A stretch of DNA of 64,000 nt from Clostridium cavendishii DSM 21758 (GTDB lineage Bacteria > Bacillota > Clostridia > Clostridiales > Clostridiaceae): contig NZ_FQZB01000024.1 of the NCBI RefSeq assembly GCF_900141845.1, forward strand, positions 1 to 64,000, read 5' to 3'. How positions within the stretch are numbered: the stretch's first letter is position 1; each line of letters opens with the position of its first letter. This document shows positions 24,040 to 33,542 of this stretch, one piece after another. A model generated the notes under the pieces. That model was given only the letters and a program-made list of their open reading frames with translations. It was not told the origin of the DNA and did not search any database. A program made the position numbers and the translations under genes.

Positions 24040-25444
24040 ATTATTTAAAAGTTTAAATTCACAATTTTTAGTAGTCATTATAATTAGTGTAATTATAATA
24101 TTACTTACAATATCTTTTGCTAATAATGGCATTATGAATGAAATTAATGCTATTAATAATAGAAATAGAATGAATGATATTAATAATAGAAAGGGTTTAT
24201 CTGACAACTTTAATGCTTTTTATGTTGATAGTATTAGATTTGTTACTAGGCTTGATAATGGATGTGAAGAATACTTACAAAAGCTTGCCAAATTATATGA
24301 TGTAAATGCTGCTATAACAGATAATGAGGGAAATATATTAATGAAGTCAAAGGATGTTTCTGTGACTAAGATAGATTTGGAAGAACTAAAGAATATTTAT
24401 AAGGGGAAAATAGAGGTTAAAGATAAGTTTTATCAAAGATATGATATTAGACTTGATGAGAAAGAATACAAGTTTATCGTATGGAAGGAAAGTAAGTACG
24501 AGGAACTTAATATTAGGGAAATTTATATAAGAACCTGGAGCCCTTTTTTAATAATAATAATAATAATGTTGAGTTTAATATATATATTTACTAATAAAAA
24601 GGTTAAATATATAGAAAAAATATCTAAGGGCTTGGAAGAATTTTCTGAAGGAAATTTGGATTATTCAATTAAAGAAAAAGGAAATGATGAATTATATCTA
24701 TTAGCTAAGAATTCAAATATAATGGCACAAAATTTGAAAGCTATGATAGAAGAGGAGCAAAGGGTGCAGAGGTTAAAAACAGATCTTATAACTAATGTGT
24801 CTCATGATCTTAGGACTCCTTTGACTTCTCTTATAGGATATTTACAGCTTTTAAATGATGATAATATAAAAGAAGAAGATAAAGCAAAATATGCTAATGT
24901 TTCTTTAGATAAAGCTAAAAATTTAAGTGGCTTAATAGAAGATTTATTTAATTATTCAAAGCTTGAGAGCGGTGGAATAACTCTAGAAAAATTTGATGTA
25001 AATATTATTGAAATATTGGAACAGACTATAGGGGAAGCTAGTCTTGACATAGCTAATAAAGAAATTAGTATAGAAAAGAATTTTGAGGATAAATCTATTA
25101 TGGCAAATGTTGATCCTATGCAAATAGGGAGGGTCTTTCAAAATCTTTTAAATAATGCTGTTAAATATGGAATGCATAATTCCAAAATAATAGTTTCAGC
25201 TTTTGAAAGAAAAAATGAAATTAATATAAGCTTTAAAAATAAAACTGACAACCTAATAAACGAAAATATAGATTTACTTTTTGAAAGATTTTATAGAGGT
25301 GATATATCTAGAAATTCAAAGATTAAAGGATCAGGTTTAGGTTTAGCTATTGCTAAAAGTATAATAAACTTGCATAATGGCTATATTGATGTTGATGTAA
25401 AGGATGAAATGTTTACTATAACTGTTATTCTGAATAAAGTTTAA
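24029..25444 (+). CDS. Membrane sensor histidine kinase
   Basis: The 471-residue kinase has an N-terminal membrane helix (about 10-30), an extracytoplasmic sensor of about 130 residues, a second helix (about 170-190) and a HAMP-like linker. The HisKA domain has NVSHDLRTPLTSL as the phospho-acceptor site, and the ATPase domain has NLLNNAVKYG and GSGLGLAIAK. The start is TTG, inside the response-regulator gene, preceded by GGGGAGTAGG. It is the partner of the regulator just upstream. The signal is unknown; a cell-envelope cue would fit the surface-glycosylation operon next door. Confidence 0.92.
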   Translation: MKNKLFKSLNSQFLVVIIISVIIILLTISFANNGIMNEINAINNRNRMNDINNRKGLSDNFNAFYVDSIRFVTRLDNGCEEYLQKLAKLYDVNAAITDNEGNILMKSKDVSVTKIDLEELKNIYKGKIEVKDKFYQRYDIRLDEKEYKFIVWKESKYEELNIREIYIRTWSPFLIIIIIMLSLIYIFTNKKVKYIEKISKGLEEFSEGNLDYSIKEKGNDELYLLAKNSNIMAQNLKAMIEEEQRVQRLKTDLITNVSHDLRTPLTSLIGYLQLLNDDNIKEEDKAKYANVSLDKAKNLSGLIEDLFNYSKLESGGITLEKFDVNIIEILEQTIGEASLDIANKEISIEKNFEDKSIMANVDPMQIGRVFQNLLNNAVKYGMHNSKIIVSAFERKNEINISFKNKTDNLINENIDLLFERFYRGDISRNSKIKGSGLGLAIAKSIINLHNGYIDVDVKDEMFTITVILNKV

Positions 25445-25471
25445 ATATAGTTCAATAATACTTTTGAAAAT

Positions 25472-25507
25472 AATGAAGCATGTGAGTATGTGTTTCATTA
25501 TTTTTTT
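25472..25507 (+). terminator. Terminator of the two-component operon
   Basis: AATGAAGCA pairs with TGTTTCATT (one G-U) and runs into ATTTTTTT, about 30 bp past the kinase stop. A weaker hairpin GATAAAT/ATTTATC with a T-run at 25564-25595 may act as a backup. Confidence 0.7.
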
Positions 25508-25727
25508 ATAAATATAATATTTATAAAAAAAGATAAACATATAAATTCGTTTTAAAAAGGATAGATAAATTAAAATTTATTTATCATTTTTTTTTATTTT
25601 TTTATTTTTGATAATTTATTTTATTTTAACCATTTAAAATTAAAATGAATTTTTATAAAGAAATATTTTAGTATTACGACAATTAAATAAGCTTAAGAGA
25701 AGCGATATAAAAAAGGAGGAAATTTAT

Positions 25728-27761
25728 ATGTCAATAAGAAAGAAAATACCTGCATTAATAGCAATTATAATTATTATTTTAATGACTATAACAACAGTAT
25801 TTATTAGTAATCGTTCTAGTAATATTATTAGTAGTAAGACTGAGAGTGAGATGAAGGGAGTAGGTACTCGTACTTCTGAAGGCATAAGTACTGTAATCGA
25901 AAAAGAGCAATCAGTAATTAAAATTTTTGCACAAAAAAATACAGTTATGGATTTTATGAAGACTGCAAATGAAGCATTAAATAGTGATGCTTTTGTTAAG
26001 TCACAACAAAACCTAAATTCAATATTAGAAGCTTATGCAAAAGATACTAAGAATATTGAGCATATATTCTTAGTAGATGCTACTGGAACTATAGTCTCAG
26101 ATAGTAATAAGGATTATATAGGAAAAAGTTTAAATGATAGATCTTACAATAAACCGAGCTTAGAAGGAAAAGCGTCTATAAGCGAAGTTGTTTTATCAAA
26201 GGTAACGAATAATCCAATAGTAGTATTTACTAGTCCAATAACAGTTGATAACAAGGTTGTTGGTTACGTTGGAACAGCTGTACTTGGAGAAAGTATTTCT
26301 AAATATTTAGGAAATATAAAAGTAAGTAATTATTCTTCTAGTTATGCCTTTTTAACTGATTATAAAGGAACAATGATATATCATCCTACAAAAGAAAAAA
26401 TAGGAAAAGTTACTGAAGTCCCAGAGATAAAGGCTATTGCTGACAAATTAAACAGTGGACAAAAGATAGAAGGATCTAATATACAATATACATTCAATAA
26501 AGTTGATAAAATGGCATATTATCATGTTATACCTGAAACAAATTGGATTTTAGTTTTAACAGCTAATAAAACAGAAGTTATGCAGGACGTAAATAATATG
26601 ATGTATATAACTATATTAATAGCTGTAATATTATCAGTACTAGCTATAGTTATAGGATATATGTTCTCCTTAAAAATCACTAAACCTATTATAAGAGTAA
26701 CTGAAATTGTGGATAAAACAGCTAACTTGGATTTAAAGGATGACAATAGTTATGATGACTTATTAAAGTCCAAAGATGAAGTTGGTGATATAGGTCGTTC
26801 AATTGGAAGAATGAGAGAAATATTAAGAGAAATGGTTGGAAGTTTAAATACTGCTTCAGAAACTATAAGTTCAAATGCAGAATTAGTTGAAAACTTGACT
26901 TTTGAATTAAAGGGTTATGCAGAAGAAGCAGCTATAGAAAGTCAAAATCTTTCAGCTGGAATGGAAGAAAATGCTGCCACTGTTGAAGAAGTTTCTGCTT
27001 CATCAGATGAGATGGGAAGAGCAGTAAATGAAATGGCAGAAAAAGCAACTGAAGGTTCAGGAAATGCTACTGATATTTCTGAAAGGGCAAATGAATTAAA
27101 ATCTTCAGCAGTTGAATCAAATAATATGGCAAATAACACATATGTTACTGTAAAAGCAGATTTAGAAAAAGCTATTGAAAATTCTAAAGCTATTGAAAAA
27201 GTAAATTCTCTTGCAACATCAATACTTGACATTACTGAACAAACTAATCTATTAGCTCTTAATGCTGCAATAGAAGCCGCTAGAGCTGGAGAAGCTGGTA
27301 AAGGTTTCGCAGTAGTAGCAAATGAAGTTCGTAAACTAGCAGAGGAATCAGCTGAGACAGCAGGAAATATACAAAATATAGTTTATCAAGTTACTTCATC
27401 AGTAGAGGAATTGTCACGTAATTCAGGTAAGCTTCTAGATTTCATTGATGGAACTGTTTTAAAAGATTATAGAAAGCTTGTTGAAACAGGAAACCAATAT
27501 GACGAAGATGCAAATTCAGTAAATTCATTTATGCTTGATTTTAGTGCATTAGCAGAAGAGTTAAATGCATCTATTGCAGGAATAGTTAATGCTATAGGTG
27601 AGGTAGCTAATACAGTAAGTGATGGTGCTAAAGGAGTTAATGAAATCTCTAATAGAACTACAGATATTAATGATAAATTAGAAAATGTAAAGGCAACTAC
27701 AGAAAAGAATAAAGAAAGTGCTGAACAATTAAGAGAGATTATATCAAAGTTTAAGTTATAG
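25728..27761 (+). CDS. Methyl-accepting chemotaxis protein with an extracellular Cache sensor
   Basis: The 677-residue receptor has a first membrane helix (about 7-27), a long extracellular double-Cache-like domain (about 35-285, with DATGTIVSDSNKDYIGKSL), and a second helix (about 290-312). A HAMP domain and a coiled-coil signalling domain follow, whose tip contains TEQTNLLALNAAIEAARAGE and KGFAVVANEVRKLAEES. It reports ligand to CheA/CheW. AAAGGAGG precedes the ATG. It is monocistronic, and no other chemotaxis genes are nearby. The ligand is unknown. Confidence 0.94.
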   Translation: MSIRKKIPALIAIIIIILMTITTVFISNRSSNIISSKTESEMKGVGTRTSEGISTVIEKEQSVIKIFAQKNTVMDFMKTANEALNSDAFVKSQQNLNSILEAYAKDTKNIEHIFLVDATGTIVSDSNKDYIGKSLNDRSYNKPSLEGKASISEVVLSKVTNNPIVVFTSPITVDNKVVGYVGTAVLGESISKYLGNIKVSNYSSSYAFLTDYKGTMIYHPTKEKIGKVTEVPEIKAIADKLNSGQKIEGSNIQYTFNKVDKMAYYHVIPETNWILVLTANKTEVMQDVNNMMYITILIAVILSVLAIVIGYMFSLKITKPIIRVTEIVDKTANLDLKDDNSYDDLLKSKDEVGDIGRSIGRMREILREMVGSLNTASETISSNAELVENLTFELKGYAEEAAIESQNLSAGMEENAATVEEVSASSDEMGRAVNEMAEKATEGSGNATDISERANELKSSAVESNNMANNTYVTVKADLEKAIENSKAIEKVNSLATSILDITEQTNLLALNAAIEAARAGEAGKGFAVVANEVRKLAEESAETAGNIQNIVYQVTSSVEELSRNSGKLLDFIDGTVLKDYRKLVETGNQYDEDANSVNSFMLDFSALAEELNASIAGIVNAIGEVANTVSDGAKGVNEISNRTTDINDKLENVKATTEKNKESAEQLREIISKFKL

Positions 27762-27765
27762 TTTT

Positions 27766-27803
27766 AAATAAACCTAAGACAATTTTGTCTTAGGTTTATT
27801 TTA
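27766..27803 (+). terminator. Chemoreceptor terminator
   Basis: AAATAAACCTAAGAC pairs perfectly with GTCTTAGGTTTATTT around AATTTT and continues into TTATTTT. It starts 5 bp after the stop codon. Confidence 0.9.
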
Positions 27804-27855
27804 TTTTCTTTACTAAAATGATTTAAATTACTAGATTAATAGTTATTTTTTTAAT

Positions 27856-27914
27856 GAAATTATATTTCGCAAAAAATAAAAAAAGTTGACATATAATTTC
27901 AAGGAGTATATACT
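27856..27914 (+). promoter_or_regulatory. Promoter and probable operator of the peptidoglycan-sugar operon
   Basis: TTGACA (27886-27891) and TATACT (27909-27914) are separated by exactly 17 bp, a strong vegetative promoter 32 bp before murQ. GAAATTATATTTC just upstream (27856-27868) and the inverted pair TGAAATTATAT (27855-27865) / ATATAATTTCA (27891-27901) are candidate operators for the RpiR regulator at the end of the operon. Confidence 0.75.
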
Positions 27915-27945
27915 TATATTAAAATAATGAATGGGAGGTGATTTT

Positions 27946-28851
27946 ATGGACAAAATAAATCTTGAGAGCTTAGTTACAGAAAGTGTTAATGTAAATACGG
28001 TTAATATAGACAAAGCGTCTACATTTGAAATATTAACAATGATTAATGAAGAAGATAAAAAAGTAGCTAATGCAGTTGAAAAACAGATACCAAAGATAGG
28101 AAAAGCAGTTGATGAAATAACAAAGGCTTTAAAAAATGGTGGGCGCTTAATATACATAGGAGCTGGAACTAGTGGAAGGCTAGGTATTTTAGATGCTTCA
28201 GAATGTTTACCAACTTATGGGGTACCAGAGGATATGATACAAGGTATTATAGCTGGTGGAAAAGAGGCTATGTTCAGGGCTAAAGAAGGTATCGAAGATA
28301 GCCAAGAATATTGTGAAACAGATTTAAGGTTAATAAATTTTTCTAACAAAGATGTATTGGTTGGATTAGCAGCTAGTGGAAGAACACCTTATGTTATAGG
28401 TGGATTTCAATATGCAAAGAAAATGGGAGCAATAACAATAGGAATTACATGTAATCCTAACTCAGAGATGTCCAAAGTTGCAGATATTTCAATAGAAGCA
28501 GTTACAGGAGCAGAAGTTATAACAGGATCTACTAGAATGAAAGCAGGAACTGCTCAAAAAATGATATTAAATATGATATCTACTGCTACAATGATAAAAA
28601 TGGGGAAAGTTTATAAAAATTTAATGGTAGATTTAAAAGCATCAAATCTTAAGCTTGTTGAAAGAGCAAAAAGAATAGTTATGTTGGCTACAAATGTTTC
28701 TAGAGATGTGGCAGAAAAATATTTAGAAGATACTGATTATGATGTGAAATTAGCTATTTTTATGATTGAAAGTGGTTTAGATAAAATATTAGCTAAGGAA
28801 GTATTAAATAAAAATGAAGGCTATATTTTTAAAGCTTTAGAAAACGTTTAA
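27946..28851 (+). CDS. murQ: N-acetylmuramic acid 6-phosphate etherase MurQ
   Basis: The 301-residue SIS-domain enzyme carries GAGTSGRLGILDASECLPT and the GSTRMKAGTAQK segment, both diagnostic of MurQ. It removes the D-lactyl ether from MurNAc-6-phosphate to give GlcNAc-6-phosphate. ATG 27946 is chosen because GGGAGGTGA precedes it; the in-frame ATG at 27931 overlaps that site. It is first of ten co-directional genes ending with the RpiR regulator, all apparently devoted to murein sugar salvage. Confidence 0.96.
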   Translation: MDKINLESLVTESVNVNTVNIDKASTFEILTMINEEDKKVANAVEKQIPKIGKAVDEITKALKNGGRLIYIGAGTSGRLGILDASECLPTYGVPEDMIQGIIAGGKEAMFRAKEGIEDSQEYCETDLRLINFSNKDVLVGLAASGRTPYVIGGFQYAKKMGAITIGITCNPNSEMSKVADISIEAVTGAEVITGSTRMKAGTAQKMILNMISTATMIKMGKVYKNLMVDLKASNLKLVERAKRIVMLATNVSRDVAEKYLEDTDYDVKLAIFMIESGLDKILAKEVLNKNEGYIFKALENV

Positions 28852-28923
28852 GTGCAAGTAATATAATTGAAATATTTATAAAACTTATAAGCAAAAAATA
28901 TTAAAAATAATGGAGGGTTAATT

Positions 28924-29232
28924 ATGAAAGTATTAATGGTTTGTTCAGGTGGCATGTCTAGTGCTATAGTAGTGGATGCAATTAAAAAAGAAGCAATAAA
29001 AGAAGGATTTCCTTTAGAAATTAAAGCAGTTGGCACAGGAGAATTCTATGATGAAATAAAAGATGGGAAATACGAATTGGCGTTAGTTGCTCCTCAAGTA
29101 AGACATAGATTAAGTACGTTTAAAGAACAAGCAGCTGAATTCAATGTAGAAATAGAACTTATTATTCCAATGGGATATACACCATTAGGAGGAGCTAAGG
29201 TTCTTGAACAAATAAAAAAATATGCTAAGTAG
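28924..29232 (+). CDS. PTS lactose/cellobiose-family IIB component
   Basis: The 102-residue IIB protein starts MKVLMVCSGGMSS, with the phosphorylated Cys at residue 7 in the family loop CxxGMSS. It receives phosphate from the IIA protein encoded at 31974 and passes it to the sugar in IIC. The order IIB, IIC, GH4, IIA resembles the E. coli chb (diacetylchitobiose) operon. The surrounding mur genes suggest a GlcNAc/MurNAc-containing disaccharide as cargo. Confidence 0.93.
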   Translation: MKVLMVCSGGMSSAIVVDAIKKEAIKEGFPLEIKAVGTGEFYDEIKDGKYELALVAPQVRHRLSTFKEQAAEFNVEIELIIPMGYTPLGGAKVLEQIKKYAK

Positions 29233-29278
29233 GTAAAAAAATATTTTATTATAAGAATATATAAAGGAGAAATACAAA

Positions 29279-30532
29279 ATGAAAAAATTTTTTGATTGGT
29301 TAGAAAAATATTTAGTGCCACCAATGACTAAATTAGCAGAACAAAGACATTTGAAAGCAATTAGAGATGGTATCGTATCTACTATACCGTTAATAATAGT
29401 CGGTAGTTTTTTCTTAGTAATTGCAATTCCACCAAATGATTGGTTGAAAGAGCTTGTAAAACCATATATTAATCAAATAATGTTTCCATATAGATTAAGT
29501 ATGGGAATAATGGCATTATATGCATCATTTGGTATAGCTTATAACTTAGCTAAATCATATAAATTAGATCCATTATCAGGTGGAAGCTTGGGAATGGCAG
29601 CGTTTTTACTTACAAGTATACCAATTAGTGTTGAACCACAAGGTTGGGTATTACCTTTATCTAATTTAGGTGGAGCAGGTATGTTCGTAGCTATTTTAAT
29701 GGCAATTTTTGCAGTAGAAGTTTTAAGATTTTGTAAAGAAAGAAATTTAACTATTAAGATGCCAAAAGAAGTACCAACATCTGTTGCTAATTCTTTTGCA
29801 GCATTAATACCAGCTGTATTTATAATTGTTCCAATTTGGATAATTAGGGATTTATTCAATTTTGACATTCAAGCAAATATATTAAAATTATTTATGCCTT
29901 TAGTAACAGCAGGTAATTCTTTACCAGGTATATTAATTCCAATATTACTTATTTCACTTTTATGGTCTTGTGGTATACACGGAGATTCGGTTGTTGGTAC
30001 AGTTGCAAGACCAATTTGGTTAGCAATGCTAGATGCTAATGTTGCAGCACAAGCAGCTGGACAACCTATTCCTAATATTGCACCAGAGCCATTCTTTCAA
30101 TGGTTTATATGGATTGGAGGTTCAGGGGCAACAATAGGATTAGTATTATTAATGTTATTCTCTAAATCAAAATATTTAAAAGATATTGGAAGGGCTTGTT
30201 TAATACCAGGAGTTTGTAATATTAATGAACCAGTAATATTTGGTGCACCAATTATGTTAAATCCATTATTAATGATTCCATTTGTTGTTGGACCTTTAAT
30301 TTGTGGATGTATAACTTATTTTGCAATGGCACTTAATTTAGTTGCAAGACCAGTAATATTAGCACCATGGACATTGCCAGCACCAATAGGAGCATATCTT
30401 GCTACTGGTGGAGACTGGAGAGCAATAATATTAGTTTTAGTTAATATAGCAATTACAACAATAATATATTTCCCATTCCTTAAAGCGTATGAACAAAAGT
30501 TAATTCAAGAAGGATTAACAAATAGCAATTAA
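29279..30532 (+). CDS. PTS lactose/cellobiose-family IIC permease
   Basis: The 417-residue permease has about ten membrane segments and the family's core motifs: GIHGDSVVGTVARPIW near residues 237-252 and NINEPVIFGAPIMLNP near 314-329 (the NEP motif with the catalytic Glu). It transports and presents the sugar for phosphorylation by IIB. Lac-family IIC proteins move beta-linked disaccharides, which fits a murein-derived disaccharide. The known MurNAc transporters MurP of E. coli and S. aureus are glucose-family proteins, so this would be an alternative route. Confidence 0.93.
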   Translation: MKKFFDWLEKYLVPPMTKLAEQRHLKAIRDGIVSTIPLIIVGSFFLVIAIPPNDWLKELVKPYINQIMFPYRLSMGIMALYASFGIAYNLAKSYKLDPLSGGSLGMAAFLLTSIPISVEPQGWVLPLSNLGGAGMFVAILMAIFAVEVLRFCKERNLTIKMPKEVPTSVANSFAALIPAVFIIVPIWIIRDLFNFDIQANILKLFMPLVTAGNSLPGILIPILLISLLWSCGIHGDSVVGTVARPIWLAMLDANVAAQAAGQPIPNIAPEPFFQWFIWIGGSGATIGLVLLMLFSKSKYLKDIGRACLIPGVCNINEPVIFGAPIMLNPLLMIPFVVGPLICGCITYFAMALNLVARPVILAPWTLPAPIGAYLATGGDWRAIILVLVNIAITTIIYFPFLKAYEQKLIQEGLTNSN

Positions 30533-30572
30533 AACATAATTTCACATATTAATAAGTAAAAGTAAAATAAAA

Positions 30573-30604
30573 AATACAGGACCGATTTTTATCGGTACTG
30601 TATT
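30573..30604 (+). other. Intercistronic hairpin in the salvage operon
   Basis: AATACAG-G-ACCGAT pairs with ATCGGT-A-CTGTATT (13 pairs, one internal mismatch) around TTTT. No T-run follows, so it is a likely mRNA-stability or partial attenuation element between the permease and hydrolase genes. Confidence 0.6.
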
Positions 30605-30627
30605 TAAAATATTGGAGGAATAAGAAG

Positions 30628-31941
30628 ATGAAAGGATTAAAAATTGCAATAATTGGGGGAGGAAGTAGTTATACTCCAGAGATTATAGAGGGTTTTATAA
30701 AGAGAAAATCAGAACTTCCAGTAAATGAAATTTATTTAGTTGATATAAAAGAAGGCGAAGAGAAACTTAATATAGTTGGAAATCTAGCAAGAAGAATGAT
30801 AAAAAAAGCTGGATTAGACATCAATCTTGTACTTACGTTAGATAGAAGAGAAGCACTTAAAAATGCAGATTTCGTTACAACTCAATTTAGAGTTGGTGGC
30901 TTAGAAGCAAGGGCAAGAGATGAGAGATTTCCACTTAAATATAATGTTTTAGGACAAGAAACAGTAGGACCAGGAGGATTTGCAAAAGCATTAAGAACAA
31001 TTCCTGTAATTTTAGATATTTGCAAAGATATGAAAGAACTTTGTCCAGATGCATGGCTTATTAATTTTACAAATCCATCAGGGCTTGTTACAGAAGCTGT
31101 AACAAAATATACTAATATAAAATGTATAGGCTTATGTAATGTTCCTATTCATATGAAAATGGATGTAGCTTCAATGTTAGAAGTAGAAAGTAAAGAATTA
31201 TTTATAGAATTTGTAGGACTTAATCATTTAGTATGGGGAAGAAGAGTATGGCATAAAGATGAGGATGTAACTGAAAATATTATAAAAAGTCTACAAGATG
31301 GTGCATCGCTTACAATGAAAAATATATCTGATTTAAAATGGCCAGCAGAGTTTTTAAATGCATTAGGAATGATACCATGTCCATATCATAGATATTATTA
31401 TATGACAGATAGACTTTTAAAAGAAGAAAAGGAATCAGCAGAAGCTAATGGAAAAGGAACAAGAGCAGAACAGGTACAAAAAATTGAAGAAAAATTATTT
31501 GAACTTTATAAAGATGAAAGTTTAAATGTAAAACCTGTTGAACTTGAGAAGAGAGGTGGAGCATATTATTCAGATGCGGCAGTATCACTTATAAGTTCTA
31601 TTTACAATGATAAGAAAGAAATACATACAGTAAATGTTAAAAATAATGGAATAATAAAAGGTATTCCAGATGATTGTATAATTGAAACTAATTGTATAGT
31701 AGGTAGTAAAGGTGCAACACCATTATCATTAACTGGTGAATTAGAAGGAAAAGTACTAGGACTTATACAAATCGTAAAATCATATGAAATATTAGCAGTG
31801 GAATCAGCAGTTACTGGAAATAGAGAGAAGGCAATAATGGCATTAACAAATAATCCGCTAATTCCATCAATAGATGTGGCGATAAAATTATTTGATGAAA
31901 TATTAGTTATTAACAAAGAATATTTACCACAATTTAGATAA
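30628..31941 (+). CDS. GH4 NAD-dependent 6-phospho-beta-glycosidase (ChbF/CelF/LicH-like)
   Basis: The 437-residue protein is a family 4 glycoside hydrolase. IIGGGSSYTPEI (8-19) is the NAD-binding loop, NFTNPSGLVTEA is conserved, and GLCNVPIHMK has the metal-binding Cys with the later GLNHL His. GH4 enzymes use NAD+ and Mn2+ and oxidise C3 of the non-reducing sugar transiently. They therefore need a free 3-hydroxyl, and a MurNAc residue would not qualify there. In this operon a GlcNAc6P-MurNAc or chitobiose-type phosphodisaccharide is the likely substrate, but a simple phospho-beta-glucoside is also possible. Confidence 0.88.
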   Translation: MKGLKIAIIGGGSSYTPEIIEGFIKRKSELPVNEIYLVDIKEGEEKLNIVGNLARRMIKKAGLDINLVLTLDRREALKNADFVTTQFRVGGLEARARDERFPLKYNVLGQETVGPGGFAKALRTIPVILDICKDMKELCPDAWLINFTNPSGLVTEAVTKYTNIKCIGLCNVPIHMKMDVASMLEVESKELFIEFVGLNHLVWGRRVWHKDEDVTENIIKSLQDGASLTMKNISDLKWPAEFLNALGMIPCPYHRYYYMTDRLLKEEKESAEANGKGTRAEQVQKIEEKLFELYKDESLNVKPVELEKRGGAYYSDAAVSLISSIYNDKKEIHTVNVKNNGIIKGIPDDCIIETNCIVGSKGATPLSLTGELEGKVLGLIQIVKSYEILAVESAVTGNREKAIMALTNNPLIPSIDVAIKLFDEILVINKEYLPQFR

Positions 31942-31973
31942 AATTTAGGATAACGTAGGAGGGATTTATTAAT

Positions 31974-32279
31974 ATGGAACAAGAAATATTTGAAATAATA
32001 GCACATGCAGGAGATTCAAGAGGATATACTTTTGAAGCGCTTAGAGAAGCAAGAAAGAATAATTTTAAAGAAGCTGAAGGACTTTTAGTTAAGGCAAAAG
32101 AAGAATTAACATTAGCTCATAACACTCAAACTAAACTAATTCAAGCAGAAATAAACGGAGAAGATATAAAAATTTCATTACTTATGGTTCATGCTCAAGA
32201 CCAATTAATGGATGCAATTTCTGAAAATACTTTAGTTGAAGAAATGATTGAAATGTATAGAATTATTCATAGCAAATAA
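31974..32279 (+). CDS. PTS lactose/cellobiose-family IIA component
   Basis: This 101-residue helical protein has the active-site His in LMVHAQDQLM (H73) and the EIIAHAGDSRGY N-terminal helix of Lac-family IIA trimers. It takes phosphate from HPr and hands it to the IIB cysteine. GGAGGG precedes its ATG. It completes a IIB-IIC-IIA set within the operon. Confidence 0.93.
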   Translation: MEQEIFEIIAHAGDSRGYTFEALREARKNNFKEAEGLLVKAKEELTLAHNTQTKLIQAEINGEDIKISLLMVHAQDQLMDAISENTLVEEMIEMYRIIHSK

Positions 32280-32299
32280 ATATAAGGAGATGCTAAACT

Positions 32300-32596
32300 A
32301 TGAATATATTAATGTATGGAATATATATAATTTCTATGATGCTATTTGTACTAGGATCAGTATATTTTTCAAGAAAAGCAATAAAAAAATTCAAATTGAA
32401 TAGGTGGGTTATTGCTTTTACATCCCCACTTATTCTTATTATTCCTTCAGTTTTTTTTAAAGATATCAATCCTATAATATGGTCAATATTAATTGCTATA
32501 TTTATTGGTTTTTGTATTTTATTTTTTGAGATTAATAATAACATATCTGAAAATAGAGGAATTAAGGAAACTATGGACTATAGAAAAACTAGATAA
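32300..32596 (+). CDS. Small three-helix membrane protein in the salvage operon, unknown
   Basis: The 98-residue protein has three hydrophobic segments (about 3-22, 37-53, 58-76) and a charged C-terminal tail (NNNISENRGIKETMDYRKTR). AAGGAGATG lies upstream of the ATG, 20 bp after the IIA gene, so it is probably co-transcribed. I do not recognise a family. Its place between the PTS and kinase genes suggests an accessory role in uptake, which is inference only. Confidence 0.65.
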   Translation: MNILMYGIYIISMMLFVLGSVYFSRKAIKKFKLNRWVIAFTSPLILIIPSVFFKDINPIIWSILIAIFIGFCILFFEINNNISENRGIKETMDYRKTR

Positions 32597-32628
32597 ACGT
32601 AAACTATAAAGAGCAAAGGAATGATTCA

Positions 32629-33528
32629 ATGAAATATATATTGGGTGTTGATGGTGGTGGAACAAAGACAGAAGCTATTGCTTATGATTTAAAAGGTAAT
32701 ATAATATCAAAAGGTGTTTCTAAATTTGGAAATTTATTAGTCAATAATGAAAAAGCTCTAGAAAATATTAGAGAAGCAATTGATAATTGTACTAAAGAAC
32801 TAAATATAAAAGAATGTATTCATATATACTTAGGTATTGCAGGAGTTAGTGCTGGTGATAATAAGCAAAAAGTAATGAAGTATATTATAGAAAGTTTTCA
32901 TTGTGAAACAACAGTAGTTAATGATGCAGAACTGGCACTTTCTGCACTCCTAAAAGGAAAAGATGGTTTTCTTACCATTTCAGGAACTGGATCTATATGT
33001 ATAGGTAAATATAATAATGAAAAAGTCAGGGTAGGAGGATGGGGACACATCCTAGGTGATGAAGGAAGTGGATATTATATTGCCCTTGAAGCTTTAAAAA
33101 AGATTATATTTGAAAAGGATATGGGATATACAAAATCTAATTTTACAAAGATGATATTAGATAATTTAGAAGTTTCTGATGAATTTGATATTATAAATTT
33201 TGTATATAATTCTGATAAAGGTAAAATATCAGCTATAGTTCCTGTAATTGTAGAACTTTCTAAAAATAATGATAGTACAGCAATAGATATATTAAAGCAG
33301 TCAGGAAGAGAATTAGGAATCATGACTGCAAGAGCAATAAATAGAATGAAAATAAATGAAACTGTAAATATAGGGATTTCAGGAAGCATTTTAACTAATA
33401 TAAATTTAGTTAAGGAGAGTTTTGTAAATGTATTACATAAAGAAGTAAAGGATTTTAGAATATATGATGAATGTGCTTCTCCGACAATAGGCGCATATTA
33501 TGAAGTAATAAAATATATAAATTCATAG
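32629..33528 (+). CDS. murK: N-acetylmuramic acid/N-acetylglucosamine kinase (BadF/BadG family, MurK-like)
   Basis: The 299-residue ASKHA-fold kinase begins with the phosphate-binding VDGGGTKTEA and has a TISGTGSICIGK second loop and a GGWGHILGDEGSGY motif, all typical of the BadF/GlcNAc-kinase family. Clostridium acetobutylicum MurK of this family phosphorylates both MurNAc and GlcNAc. Its position between PTS and anmK genes supports that assignment: free amino sugars released inside the cell would be phosphorylated here. A GlcNAc-only kinase is the alternative. Confidence 0.85.
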   Translation: MKYILGVDGGGTKTEAIAYDLKGNIISKGVSKFGNLLVNNEKALENIREAIDNCTKELNIKECIHIYLGIAGVSAGDNKQKVMKYIIESFHCETTVVNDAELALSALLKGKDGFLTISGTGSICIGKYNNEKVRVGGWGHILGDEGSGYYIALEALKKIIFEKDMGYTKSNFTKMILDNLEVSDEFDIINFVYNSDKGKISAIVPVIVELSKNNDSTAIDILKQSGRELGIMTARAINRMKINETVNIGISGSILTNINLVKESFVNVLHKEVKDFRIYDECASPTIGAYYEVIKYINS

Positions 33529-33542
33529 AATGGTGGATTAAG

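Noticed and set aside
25508..25727. Possible cyclic-di-GMP riboswitch before the chemoreceptor gene, as often seen in clostridia.
   Set aside because: The leader is nearly pure A/T and lacks the conserved GEMM core sequences.
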